Virus record (IMG/VR): IMGVR_UViG_3300008624_000520
Coordinates: 1 to 64,000 of that record
Source of the DNA: a virus
DNA: 64,000 bases
Strand: one strand, 5' to 3'
The notes under the pieces were generated by a model. That model saw only the letters and a list, made by a program, of their open reading frames with translations, was not told the DNA's origin and did no database searches. The position numbers were made by a program, and so were the translations under genes. Positions 33,767 through 42,831 of the stretch are shown here, in pieces (positions within the stretch are counted from its first letter, which is position 1; each line of letters opens with the position of its first letter).

Positions 33767-35725
33767 CTATTCTACGTGTTTTTTAAAATTGTCATGTGAT
33801 GCATGAGCGTGATCTTGCATCTTTAGTTTATCTGCCGGCTTGTGCTTCATATATCTATCTAAAAATTTATGTGCATGTGCCGAACTCACTTTATGAGTCT
33901 TTCCGTCTTTAAACTTGACTCCATCGTGCTTATCACCTAATGATACTGCCTTTCTCATTTGAGCGACAATATGTTCTGGGCCTTTATTCTCAGAACCATC
34001 ATGTTTACTTTTTCCAGGCTTTGGGTCCTTTTTAACAGGAGCCATTCCTCTACCCGAATCTTGTTTAATATCTCTTAAGGCATCCTGTTTGGCGCCTTCT
34101 TGGACATCGTTATATAATCTGTCTGTTTCCTTTTGAAGTTCTACATTAGGATCTATTACTAAAGGATCAGGACTTAATACGTCTCTAACTGTTTTGTGAA
34201 CATCTCTAATCGCCTGATTAGGTGTCTTAGGCAATGGATTTTCCTCTTCGCCATCTGTTTCTGTTTCTTCTCTTGTGTATGTAGTCTTTCCGCCGTATCC
34301 TGTAACTTTGCCGTCTTTGTTTTTAGAAACAAATCGTTGGCTAGATTTGACTTTAAGCCCCATACTCTTTTCCATAGACTTGACTGCTTTTGAAGCGTCT
34401 TTTAATTTAACTGCTCCACCAATTCCACCTTCTTCTAACTCGGATTCTTTTAGTTTAAGTTTTTTCTCTGCTCTTTCCAAATTCTTCGTATCTTTAGGCC
34501 ATTGAACATTGGCATTGCCAATTCTTTCTTGTTTAGCCTTCTTATAACTCTTTAAAGTCTTTGGTGAAAGTTCAGTCAAATCCTGTTCTTTAACTACCTT
34601 CTTTTTCTTAGCATAAGAAATAGTTTTCTTACTAGCTGCTTGTTTAGACAACCAGTTAGGATCTTTTCTCTTTGCTCTACCTTCACTGCTGTCATCAAAG
34701 TATCCATGACCTAAAGCATAATCTTTAAGTCTACCTTCTTCTAAAGGATGTTCTAATTCTTCGTTGGCATGTTTTAGATGTTTCTGAGCTTCCGGATGAT
34801 CTGATAGGCCTTTCTTAACCTTTTCCATTGCTTTGGCTGCTCCGGAATAATTACCACCTTTGTATCTCTTATCAAAAGCTATACCCTTTGCCATCTTAAG
34901 ATGTTTTTTGGTTATTGTTTCATCTAAATCGTTAAAAAATTCTTTTTTCTCTTCTTGAGGAATATCTCTGATGTTCTCGACGCCTTTATCTTCTAATGAC
35001 TTATTAAGGTGCTCTTTGTAAGCCGCGTTAAACGCTAAAATATCTTTGGTTATTTCAGACTCTCTTACACTTGACTTCTCTTTTTCTTTTCTCAGAGACT
35101 TAGGTAGGTCTGATAAATCACGTTTCCTACGTTTAAATTTCTTATCAATTAAACCTTCTCCAAGTTTTGGCCTCTTGTCTGTTCCTTTAGTCTCTTCTAC
35201 ATCAGGTTTGCCTGACTGTTTAGGACCATCGGTAATTTCTGGGACTACTGAACCGCCTTGTTTAGGTGACTCTTTATCTCCCTCATGTTTGTCTGCTGGG
35301 CGATTAGCGCCTCTTGCATGTTCTTCTTTCATGTCTTCTTCCTCTGCATTAGATTGGCCGAGTCCATTTGTGTCTTTAAGTTTTTTGCCAGAAGCTTTCT
35401 TTTTGACCTTCTTGTCTCTTTTAGCTTCTTGCTCATCTTTGTTGCCATCATATATGATGACATCTTCTTCACTTATCACGCCTGTTTCCTCGGTCTGATA
35501 TTTAGTCTTTTGAGTGTGTAACCTAGCTCTATTATATGTAATGTCGTCTCCAAATTGAAACCCCATCATTGAATCGAGCAACTGTCTCAAAGCTTGTCTT
35601 TCATAAGGTGTTAAAACCTTACCCATTTTAATACTCGCCAAAGCTCTGTGTAATATGGGTAACTGTCTAGCTGGCATCATGCCTTGCCTAATCAGTCTAT
35701 CTAGTCTTTGATTAATACTTTCCAC
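33767..35725 (-). CDS. Large charged virion protein, 652 residues
   Basis: The start is a GTG preceded by AGAGGAAAA and a late promoter at 35747. The N-terminal 75 residues are ordered (INQRLDRLIRQGMMPARQLP). A very long Lys/Glu/Asp-rich low-complexity region follows, then a His-rich C-terminal module (HKVSSAHAHKFLDRYMKHKP). An ELSPKTLKSYKKA motif in the middle recurs as ELSPATLKRYTHK in the protein at 40121-41212, hinting at a shared module. A head-internal or scaffold-like structural role is plausible. Confidence 0.65.
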   Translation of the reverse strand: MESINQRLDRLIRQGMMPARQLPILHRALASIKMGKVLTPYERQALRQLLDSMMGFQFGDDITYNRARLHTQKTKYQTEETGVISEEDVIIYDGNKDEQEAKRDKKVKKKASGKKLKDTNGLGQSNAEEEDMKEEHARGANRPADKHEGDKESPKQGGSVVPEITDGPKQSGKPDVEETKGTDKRPKLGEGLIDKKFKRRKRDLSDLPKSLRKEKEKSSVRESEITKDILAFNAAYKEHLNKSLEDKGVENIRDIPQEEKKEFFNDLDETITKKHLKMAKGIAFDKRYKGGNYSGAAKAMEKVKKGLSDHPEAQKHLKHANEELEHPLEEGRLKDYALGHGYFDDSSEGRAKRKDPNWLSKQAASKKTISYAKKKKVVKEQDLTELSPKTLKSYKKAKQERIGNANVQWPKDTKNLERAEKKLKLKESELEEGGIGGAVKLKDASKAVKSMEKSMGLKVKSSQRFVSKNKDGKVTGYGGKTTYTREETETDGEEENPLPKTPNQAIRDVHKTVRDVLSPDPLVIDPNVELQKETDRLYNDVQEGAKQDALRDIKQDSGRGMAPVKKDPKPGKSKHDGSENKGPEHIVAQMRKAVSLGDKHDGVKFKDGKTHKVSSAHAHKFLDRYMKHKPADKLKMQDHAHASHDNFKKHVE

Positions 35726-35746
35726 TCATTTTCCTCTTATTACTTG

Positions 35747-35754
35747 TATTTATA
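35747..35754 (-). promoter_or_regulatory. T4-type late promoter (TATAAATA)
   Basis: Perfect octamer 21 bases before the GTG start of the 652-residue structural gene. Confidence 0.65.
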
Positions 35755-35765
35755 CATTCCGGCCA

Positions 35766-37310
35766 CTAGATAGCCAATTTCTTTTGTTTATACGTTTCTA
35801 TAAAGTTCTTTGCATATTCACTTGGTATTGGTAACTCGCTTTGTAGTTTGGACATATCTTCCCATTTATATTGTGGATCTATTAACCAATTATGATAGCC
35901 AAATGGCAATGGTGGCTGATCAGTTCCCGTTGTGTACCACTCATGTTCCAAAAAGTTTATTACTTCATACAAATCTAGAGTATCTGATTTCCAGTTCATA
36001 AAAGATACTTCTTCCTGGAATGTGCTTTCTTCTGTTTTATATACAGTTTTATTAGGATTTTCTTCTCTTTTCTTAAGAGCTTCATACATTTTGCCATATC
36101 TTTTTTGAGGACCATCTTTCCATGTTCTATTGCCTATAATAGTTTCTGTAAATCCGTATTTTGCTGGGTCTTTTGAAAATCTGCTTTGTTCATCGTATGG
36201 TCTTGGGTCACTAGGTATCCACAAAGGATTGATTAAAGCAGTTTGGCCTTGCCAATTATTTTCTAACCATCTTTTTGTTTCCCTTAGAGTATCTAAAGTT
36301 TCATATGGTAAACCAGCAATTAAATTTATATGTCCCTGAAAAAATCCTTGCTGCTTAGCCCAATGTTTGTAATTTAAAAGACCATCTTGTAGTTTAACAG
36401 TTTCCATGCCCTTTCCTACCGACTTTCCTGAAGGTCTATGGAAAGATTCAATGCCATAGAATTGAGAATTTAATCCTAAATCATGTATCATTTGCCAGTC
36501 ATCTGGTTTAGAAACTAATAAATCTCCTCGAATATAACCTGCCATATTAGGTTTAAAGGGTAGTTTTTTAATTTGATTAGCATATCTGTATAGCTTTTCT
36601 GTGTAATCGTTTACTGTTTCGTCTGCTATTGAGTAGTTAGTTACACCCCATTTTTCATAATTTGTAAGTAATTCATTATATAAATTGTCCTCTGCTCTGC
36701 TGTGATCTTCTTTAATTCCTCTATGGGTTAGTGTACAGAAGTGGCAATTAAATATACAACCACGGCCAAACTCTACTGTAAGGACCTCCTGTGGCTGGAT
36801 ATGATCCCTATCTTCGTAATAAGTAGATAAGTCTTTTAATTGTGCTGCAGGATAATCATGTGTTGCATCTATACGACGGTAAGGATGTCCATTAAGCCAC
36901 ATGTGATCTGAATACTTTGGATTGCCTTTAAGAATAGCAGTTATGGCCAATTCTCCGTAACCGTGTACCACATAATCAATTGGTAATCCTTCTACATTAT
37001 ATAATGATTGAGAGCCTGCTACGATTAAAACGTCAGGATATTCTTTTTTAAACCAGGGTACAAATTTATATAGATGTTTAAATCTAATTGAGAATGTAGC
37101 GCTTAGGCCTAAGAATTTTGTTTTGTTTGTTACTCGTTGGCGGGAGAACTCTTTTAACTCATCTAGAGTCCAAGAGTTTACAAAGTCTAGAACTTCTATA
37201 TCCCAACCTTCTCGTCTTAAGTGTGTTGCTATTTTGTGAGCTCCTGGAGCTCTTTTGATTGAATCATAATAATAGTCAACCACACCACCCATAATAATAC
37301 CGTGGTTCAT
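35766..37310 (-). CDS. B12-binding-type radical SAM enzyme (copy B)
   Basis: The 514-residue protein matches copy A at 11697-13322 from end to end. Shared elements include the N-terminal GAHKIATHLRREGWDIEVLDF, the cluster motif CIFNCHFC (Cys 185, 189, 192), EDHSRAEDNL, and YIRGDLLVSKPDDW followed by GLNSQFYGIESF. It lies directly downstream of an SGNH hydrolase gene (12-base gap) in the middle of the virion structural block, so it is likely expressed late. A carbon-centred modification of a virion component or surface glycan is possible; the substrate is unknown. Confidence 0.8.
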   Translation of the reverse strand: MNHGIIMGGVVDYYYDSIKRAPGAHKIATHLRREGWDIEVLDFVNSWTLDELKEFSRQRVTNKTKFLGLSATFSIRFKHLYKFVPWFKKEYPDVLIVAGSQSLYNVEGLPIDYVVHGYGELAITAILKGNPKYSDHMWLNGHPYRRIDATHDYPAAQLKDLSTYYEDRDHIQPQEVLTVEFGRGCIFNCHFCTLTHRGIKEDHSRAEDNLYNELLTNYEKWGVTNYSIADETVNDYTEKLYRYANQIKKLPFKPNMAGYIRGDLLVSKPDDWQMIHDLGLNSQFYGIESFHRPSGKSVGKGMETVKLQDGLLNYKHWAKQQGFFQGHINLIAGLPYETLDTLRETKRWLENNWQGQTALINPLWIPSDPRPYDEQSRFSKDPAKYGFTETIIGNRTWKDGPQKRYGKMYEALKKREENPNKTVYKTEESTFQEEVSFMNWKSDTLDLYEVINFLEHEWYTTGTDQPPLPFGYHNWLIDPQYKWEDMSKLQSELPIPSEYAKNFIETYKQKKLAI

Positions 37311-37321
37311 ATTGTTATTTA

Positions 37322-38191
37322 TTACACTTTTAGAAAACTATATATCATGTCGGCATAATCGTCATGTGAGTTCTGGCCAGGGTGGGCATTGTCCATAGGG
37401 GCTCTGTCATGCCATTCCCATCTAGGTAATGATACATCAGGATAATCTTTCAGGAGGCCAAATGATACATCTCTTGCATAACCACCCATTGCCAATTTTA
37501 TTTTCTTTTGTCTAGCTATTCTTGCTATGTTATCTACATGTTTCCATAAAAATAATTGTAATGGCACTCCTTCCTTACCTGCTTTAATTTCATCATTTAG
37601 TTCGTCGTATTGTTTCTCATCAAAATTACAAAGTAACTGAACCCACTCCTTACTGTGCGGAACGATATTTGTTAGTGCTCCTAATACCTTAAACTGCTGA
37701 TCTCTAAAAGATAATAATTTAATCTCAGGGAATGAAACTATTGCTATATCAATATCCATTAAATGAGTTACTAATTGGAATTTCTTGTGTACGACTAACA
37801 TGTTGGCTCCTGCCGAACCAAAATTATATACACCGTAATTAGGAGGTAGTTTTTCTTGTAGTCTCTTAGGAAAACTATACTCTACACCCGCTCCCATAAC
37901 ATCACTAGAGCCAAAGCATCCTACCTTAATCTTTCTTTCTAAAGGAAAATCATCTCTATGATTGTATTTGTTAATTTGATAATTCCAAGGATAATCTTCC
38001 CAACCGTATAATGTAGATGTTTCTACAGGGCCTTTAAAATCTTTTAATATACCATAGGGTGCTAGATCATCTAATGTTTTAAAGTCTTTGAAATTTTTTG
38101 CTATAAATTGTTCACTAGCGTAGTTGTTTTTCAGCGAGTCTTGAGATAAAACCTTCTTCAACCATCCTGAATAAGTCACTTTGTCTGCCAT
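37322..38191 (-). CDS. SGNH/GDSL-type hydrolase (copy B)
   Basis: The 289-residue protein has KVGCFGSSDVMGAGVEYS as block I (catalytic-type Ser), YNFGSAGANM as block II-like, and MDNAHPGQNSHDDYA supplying the terminal Asp-x-x-His. It is comparable with copy A at 16763-17722 but diverged. It is sandwiched between a B12 radical SAM gene and a structural gene, with gaps of 11 and 4 bases, arguing for co-expression late in infection. Confidence 0.7.
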   Translation of the reverse strand: MADKVTYSGWLKKVLSQDSLKNNYASEQFIAKNFKDFKTLDDLAPYGILKDFKGPVETSTLYGWEDYPWNYQINKYNHRDDFPLERKIKVGCFGSSDVMGAGVEYSFPKRLQEKLPPNYGVYNFGSAGANMLVVHKKFQLVTHLMDIDIAIVSFPEIKLLSFRDQQFKVLGALTNIVPHSKEWVQLLCNFDEKQYDELNDEIKAGKEGVPLQLFLWKHVDNIARIARQKKIKLAMGGYARDVSFGLLKDYPDVSLPRWEWHDRAPMDNAHPGQNSHDDYADMIYSFLKV

Positions 38192-38195
38192 GATA

Positions 38196-40094
38196 TTAGC
38201 CTACTGAGAAACTGAACGCTTTATATGCTTTTGATTTTCCTTTGAGTGTTGGTCCACCAGTACCAATACGTGATTTGAATTTTTTAGGTTTAGGTGCTTT
38301 GTACTTGCCTGGTTTTTTAATTGCGTATTTTTTAGCTTTTTTTCCAGAAGCACCACGTATTGGTTTGGCTGCTTTAAATTTCTTACTGACTGTTGCACTT
38401 CTTTTGCCTCTATTTTTCATACGATTAATTTCGTTCTTTCTTAACTGAGGCATTAATTTAACAGAAATACGACTAACTAACGGCTGGAATCTTTTTATCA
38501 TTCTTTCTAAACGTGCTTTCTCTGCTGGTGGTAGAGTGGATCTGTCCCTGCCTCTTAATAGACGTTTATAAACCATAAGTCTTGCACCACGTGTTGCCCT
38601 ACGTTTTAATCTATCTGGAGTAGAGCCACGTCTAAGTGCTATACCACGTGCTACTTTTAATTTTTGTCTATTACGTCTAGCAGCAAAACGTCTTTTCATA
38701 CGTCCTTGTACGGATAATTCTTCCGTAACTGCAATATCATTTAAAGAATCACCATCAAAGTCATCATAAGCTAATTCATCTGGATCATATAATCCCATTT
38801 TAACTTCTTGATCAAATGTTATGTTCTCTGCTTCTTTATCTAATGCTTTAACATCTTCCCAAGTAATTTCTCCACCTTCATATGCTCCTGTAAGGATGCC
38901 ATCTAAGTTTGATTGCCATTGTGCATTTACTGCATTGTCTTCAGGGTATTTTTCTTTGGAGTATTCAGCCTGTAATGGATTTATTTGATCTAAATTAAAC
39001 CCTTTATCTTCTGTTACTTTAACACCCTTCTCATCTTGTGGCTTTCTTGCTTTAATGTTTAAGGGTTTAATGGGATCATTTGCTGGATTGTCTTGTCCTG
39101 GTGTTAGCTTTTTAAAATAATCTCTTCCAATATCTGTGCCCCACTCATGACTGCCAGGACCCATTGCTGCTTTATATTCTGCTGTTTCAAAGATCCAACC
39201 TATCTTACTATTAATAGAATCGCCTGCTGCTAATGCTTTTTGTCCTATAGACCATGCTGGCTTAGGATATCTTTTTAAATTTTTGCCGATCCATTTGCCC
39301 TTAGGCTTATCGGATTTTAACGTGTAGGAACCTATTACGTTAGACTTAGGACTTGAAAAAACAAACGCTCCATCTTTACCGCTGTCTTTTTTCTTAACTT
39401 TTTTAACTGGTTTTTTAATAGGACGACCAGAAGCTGCGTCTTCTCTCTGTATCTGTGGGTGATGACTATCTTGTCCTACTCCCATTGACGGCCCTTTCCT
39501 AATCTTTTTTTTTGTCTTTTTAGCATAATGCTTAGCCATTTGATCTAGCTCTTTATCTGAAGGTCGTTTACTCCAGCTCTTAGGTGGATCGTAGTCTTTA
39601 GGAAATTTAATATCTTCTGCAAACCTAGCTTTTAATGCTGTCCTGGCATGCCTCATTTTCATTTCTTTTTTCCAATCACCCTGAGGGCCTGGCTTCAATC
39701 CCAATTTCTTTCTAATTTTGTTTTTAATTCTTTGTTTACCTTCTGTATATTCAGGCTCAAATTGTTGTGTAAAGGTTCCTTCTGCATAGGCCTTTTTGGT
39801 TGAATGTTTCCCTTTACCCCACATACTATTTTTAACATCTTTCATAGTGGGTGTAGGTTTTCTTGTAGACGATATTACTTTTTTACTTAATATTTTTTTA
39901 CTTAAAGCTTTGGTTGCTTTAATTTGTTTGTGTTTTTGACTCCAGCCCTTGTCTTGTCTTTCTAGATAATCTGCTGTTTTATAAACTGGATATTGTTCGT
40001 TAAAATCTTTCCACGCTGTTGCGTAAGCTATAGATTTTTCTCTTTTGGTGAGTTTGCCGTCCTTGGCGTAACTCTTTTTGATGTGTTTGACCAT
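38196..40094 (-). CDS. Large basic virion protein, 632 residues
   Basis: The protein is strongly basic at both ends. The N-terminus (KDGKLTKREKSIAYATAWKD) and the last 180 residues are Arg/Lys-rich, including MKRRFAARRNRQKLKVARGI, and it ends in AFSFSVG. Similar Arg-rich C-terminal modules occur, from memory, in structural proteins of T4-like marine phages. DNA contact inside the head is a reasonable inference. It is not an enzyme by motif. Confidence 0.65.
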   Translation of the reverse strand: MVKHIKKSYAKDGKLTKREKSIAYATAWKDFNEQYPVYKTADYLERQDKGWSQKHKQIKATKALSKKILSKKVISSTRKPTPTMKDVKNSMWGKGKHSTKKAYAEGTFTQQFEPEYTEGKQRIKNKIRKKLGLKPGPQGDWKKEMKMRHARTALKARFAEDIKFPKDYDPPKSWSKRPSDKELDQMAKHYAKKTKKKIRKGPSMGVGQDSHHPQIQREDAASGRPIKKPVKKVKKKDSGKDGAFVFSSPKSNVIGSYTLKSDKPKGKWIGKNLKRYPKPAWSIGQKALAAGDSINSKIGWIFETAEYKAAMGPGSHEWGTDIGRDYFKKLTPGQDNPANDPIKPLNIKARKPQDEKGVKVTEDKGFNLDQINPLQAEYSKEKYPEDNAVNAQWQSNLDGILTGAYEGGEITWEDVKALDKEAENITFDQEVKMGLYDPDELAYDDFDGDSLNDIAVTEELSVQGRMKRRFAARRNRQKLKVARGIALRRGSTPDRLKRRATRGARLMVYKRLLRGRDRSTLPPAEKARLERMIKRFQPLVSRISVKLMPQLRKNEINRMKNRGKRSATVSKKFKAAKPIRGASGKKAKKYAIKKPGKYKAPKPKKFKSRIGTGGPTLKGKSKAYKAFSFSVG

Positions 40095-40120
40095 ACGCTC
40101 GTGTTTAGCGGATGGTGGCG

Positions 40121-41212
40121 CTACTTCGCTAATCTTTTTTTTTGGGGGCGACCAAAAGAACCTATTTGGCCTATTGGGTTTTTGCTAGCATCTACTGATA
40201 ACCCTGTACGTTTCTCTGCTGCTTTAATGGATTTTCTTGCTTTTTCTAAACCACCAGACATTAATTTGGATAGGCTTTCTACCACTCTTTCTTGTTCATG
40301 AACCAAGCCTACAGTCTTGCCTTTCTTGTCTTTTACTGGTTTTCCTGTTTTTGAATATTCTTTTTTAAATATTTGCTTACCAGCTCTTCTAATATTCTTC
40401 ATCTGTTTAGAATCTAACTCATGAGGTGGTGTATCAGAAAGAACTTTATGTGTATATCTTTTTAATGTAGCAGGCGATAGTTCTTGTAAATCGTTAAACT
40501 CTCTAAAGTGACGTGCATATGGACCATACTTCTTTTTTAATCTTGCTTTAGCTTTTTTGGCATCAGCATCTGAAATTCTAAATCCGCCTGTATCATGCTT
40601 TGCTCTTTCTAACTTTCTTTGTTTTTCGTCTTGTCTTTCTGCTTTTGATTTTTTAGCTGCGTCCTTGTTACCTTTTAGTAAAAGAGATGATGGGTACTTC
40701 TCTTCTTTTTGAACATGATGTCTTTTAGGTGAACCACAGCTTCTACATTGATCACTTCTATTTTTCTCTGCGCCACAATCTCCACAGTCCCAACCTGTTT
40801 TGGCTGCTCTGCCACCGTCGTACATTTTTCTGGCTTCTCTAATATCTTCTACAACATTTTCAGGTATATCTAAATACTCTGCTGTTTCCTTTACAGACCA
40901 ATTAGTTTTAATACCTTTCTTTTTCATTTCTTTTTCTATTCTTTTATTGTGTAGCGCCATTGTTTTCTTATCAGTGTCTCCACCTGGGTCTGATTCAATA
41001 ATGTTTGAAATTCTTTCATAAAGTCCACGATCACCGGAAAGTCTTCCTCGTTTACTAACCTTTCTTAAATCGTCTTTTGCCACTCTTCTTGCTCCTTTAG
41101 AGCCGGCTCGTTTACTTTGTTTAGCTGCTGCTGGAGAATAACCACCGGAAGTTCGGCCCCATGTGCCTGCTTTAAGTCTTCCAATTTTTTTGTCAGTATT
41201 ACTGTTAGTCAT
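40121..41212 (-). CDS. Basic virion protein with RanBP2-like zinc ribbon
   Basis: The 363-residue protein has a WDCGDCGAEKNRSDQCRSCG motif near residue 140, close to a RanBP2-type zinc finger with a slightly shortened loop. Long basic helices surround it. The ELSPATLKRY segment is shared with the 652-residue structural protein. A late promoter lies 31 bases upstream. A head or tail structural or assembly role is inferred. Confidence 0.6.
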   Translation of the reverse strand: MTNSNTDKKIGRLKAGTWGRTSGGYSPAAAKQSKRAGSKGARRVAKDDLRKVSKRGRLSGDRGLYERISNIIESDPGGDTDKKTMALHNKRIEKEMKKKGIKTNWSVKETAEYLDIPENVVEDIREARKMYDGGRAAKTGWDCGDCGAEKNRSDQCRSCGSPKRHHVQKEEKYPSSLLLKGNKDAAKKSKAERQDEKQRKLERAKHDTGGFRISDADAKKAKARLKKKYGPYARHFREFNDLQELSPATLKRYTHKVLSDTPPHELDSKQMKNIRRAGKQIFKKEYSKTGKPVKDKKGKTVGLVHEQERVVESLSKLMSGGLEKARKSIKAAEKRTGLSVDASKNPIGQIGSFGRPQKKRLAK

Positions 41213-41600
41213 CCTCTACGCCAATTTGTGCCTTATATTCATTATTTATACTTTTTTCATAGTAGACAATGATAGTTTTCTGCTGTTCTATATATCTTTT
41301 TAATTCTCCCATGTTTAGGGATAGATTTTCATAGTCAGGGACACTAATAGCGAAGAAAACAAAGTCTCCGTAGTCTTTTTCAAATTTTTCTTTAAATTCT
41401 TCGAAGTTATCTGCTGTTACAGCATAAAACTGTACAGGATATAGATTAACACCCTGTGGGTGACCCATTATAGGTATGTTTCTCTCTACAAACTTTGTCT
41501 GTACCTGTACTTCTTTTGGTAATAAACTACAGCTACTCAGGCTTATCAGCAGTGGTAGCAGTAGAATCTTCAAAGTCTTCGAATAACTTTTTTGTTGCAT
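41205..41600 (-). CDS. Outer-membrane spanin-like lipoprotein (o-spanin)
   Basis: The 131-residue protein has a lipoprotein signal peptide (KILLLPLLISLSSC, lipid-anchor Cys24) and a charged periplasmic domain. The gene overlaps the membrane coiled-coil gene upstream by 68 bases in another frame, the classic Rz/Rz1 arrangement in which the two subunits join inner and outer membranes to complete lysis. The C-terminal segment LKRYIEQQKTIIVYYE is, from memory, recurrent in marine phages. Confidence 0.7.
   Translation of the reverse strand: MQQKSYSKTLKILLLPLLISLSSCSLLPKEVQVQTKFVERNIPIMGHPQGVNLYPVQFYAVTADNFEEFKEKFEKDYGDFVFFAISVPDYENLSLNMGELKRYIEQQKTIIVYYEKSINNEYKAQIGVEDD
41243..41250 (-). promoter_or_regulatory. 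T4-type late promoter (TATAAATA)
   Basis: Perfect octamer within the 3' end of the o-spanin gene, 31 bases before the zinc-ribbon structural gene. Confidence 0.6.
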
Positions 41601-41913
41601 TATTTACTCTCGTTTCTATTAACCCAGGTTTCCTCAGGGTTAGCATTGTTAAATCATGTGATCTTAATTTTTCTTGTAAGGCATCGCCATATTCTTCTGA
41701 TGCTTGTAATTTTACTTTCAATTCATCGTTGGCTAGTTGGAAAGCTCTATTATCTAGCGTCATTTGATCTATTGTTTCTTGGTTAGTTGTTGCTGCTATT
41801 GCTAATGCAGCATTATTTTCTGTTAGTCTTTCTATCTTTCTTTCTGACATCCAATAATAACCGCCAAAAGCTAGTATCATCGCAACTATTATTCCTATGA
41901 GTATTTTACTCAT
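41533..41913 (-). CDS. Inner-membrane spanin-like protein (i-spanin)
   Basis: The 126-residue protein has an N-terminal membrane anchor (LIGIIVAMILAFGGYYW) followed by a coiled coil through about residue 90 and an acidic tail. This is the layout of Rz-type i-spanins. Its 3' end overlaps the lipoprotein gene by 68 bases out of frame. The pair should fuse inner and outer membranes at lysis. Confidence 0.7.
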   Translation of the reverse strand: MSKILIGIIVAMILAFGGYYWMSERKIERLTENNAALAIAATTNQETIDQMTLDNRAFQLANDELKVKLQASEEYGDALQEKLRSHDLTMLTLRKPGLIETRVNNATKKLFEDFEDSTATTADKPE

Positions 41914-42145
41914 TTATTTTCCTCTCTAACTCGTCTATCTTGTTTGCGAGTAAGGGATAGTCCCTTCTCCATTTAACTTCTTTTTTGGCCACTTCTATAT
42001 CATATTTTTCAGACAAATAATTCATAAATTTATCTACCTTTAACTGAAACCATTTGCCTGCTTTAGTATTTAAAAACCATTTAGCAAATGCTGTACCAAA
42101 GGTAGCAGTTGCCATTGATATTAATAATCTATAAACTATTAACAT
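41906..42145 (-). CDS. Small conserved protein with hydrophobic N-terminus
   Basis: This 79-residue protein has a moderately hydrophobic N-terminus (MLIVYRLLISMATATFGTAF) and a basic helical body (FQLKVDKFMNYLSEKYDIEV). The ATG overlaps the end of the upstream gene by 7 bases and follows GGAAGA. It adjoins the spanin genes, so it may belong to the lysis module; its function is unknown. Confidence 0.65.
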   Translation of the reverse strand: MLIVYRLLISMATATFGTAFAKWFLNTKAGKWFQLKVDKFMNYLSEKYDIEVAKKEVKWRRDYPLLANKIDELERKINE

Positions 42146-42765
42146 TTAAATTCTTCCGCAAGTAGGAATCTTTTAAAGTCTTTATATCCTGTTTCGCCTT
42201 CGTTTAACTTCATGCCTTCTCTTGTTGCTTTATATAATTTTTTAGCATGATCGTCAGCATGGTTAGTATGTAACCCTGCTTTAAACGATTTGTAATCACC
42301 ATTTCTAGCGTGGTCTCTCATTTTTGTACCACTAATTCCTGCTACACCTGTAGCATCAGGGTCTCTTTGGCCTGCTGAAAGTATATGTATTTTCTTATAA
42401 TTGTATTCTTTTCCATTATACTTTTTAGCTAATGATTTAAAGTCTTTTACTCTATCACTACCAACTACCATTGTTGCGTGTGTATGTCCTTCTTGATTAA
42501 ACTTCTTTAATTGGGCTAAGAAATGTGGGTGATCTTTTGTTGAATGCTCAAAATTAACATCTGGATGCACATGTCTTAAAAATTCTTTTTTATGTTCGTG
42601 GTGTAAAGGGTCTGCCTTATGATGTTGTTTATGACTCACTATTACAGCATGATTTGCCCCTATCTTATCTGCATGTGACTTAACTTTATCTACGACTTTG
42701 CTATGGCCAGCAGTAGGTGGGTTCATACGGCCGTATGAAAATACAATATGTTTGTCTTCTGCCAT
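42139..42765 (-). CDS. Nucleotidyltransferase-like protein (HxGH superfamily)
   Basis: The 208-residue protein opens with SYGRMNPPTAGH, the variant of the HxGH nucleotide-binding motif seen in NMN adenylyltransferases. Its second signature is GISGTKMRDHARNG (ISxTxxR). It transfers AMP or CMP to a phosphate-bearing substrate. The position beside structural and ligase-like genes is notable. Possible roles are NAD metabolism or modification of a virion component. Confidence 0.75.
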   Translation of the reverse strand: MAEDKHIVFSYGRMNPPTAGHSKVVDKVKSHADKIGANHAVIVSHKQHHKADPLHHEHKKEFLRHVHPDVNFEHSTKDHPHFLAQLKKFNQEGHTHATMVVGSDRVKDFKSLAKKYNGKEYNYKKIHILSAGQRDPDATGVAGISGTKMRDHARNGDYKSFKAGLHTNHADDHAKKLYKATREGMKLNEGETGYKDFKRFLLAEEFKC

Positions 42766-42766
42766 A

Positions 42767-42817
42767 TTAATTGCTACAAGTACATGGATCGCATTTACAG
42801 CTTTCGCATTTGCACAT
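42767..42817 (-). CDS. 16-residue Cys-rich micro-protein
   Basis: The ATG at 42817 is preceded by CAGGAGGCAATC, a perfect ribosome-binding site. The frame encodes MCKCESCKCDPCTCSN, with six Cys in 16 residues in paired CxC/CxxC spacing, like a metallothionein fragment. The stop is one base before the ATG region of the nucleotidyltransferase gene. Metal binding is strongly suggested; the role is unknown. Confidence 0.65.
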   Translation of the reverse strand: MCKCESCKCDPCTCSN

Positions 42818-42831
42818 GATTGCCTCCTGTT

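Noticed and set aside
35046-35498. Plus-strand open frame opposite the 652-residue structural gene
   Set aside because: Ser/Leu-rich composition typical of the antisense of a Lys/Glu-rich gene.
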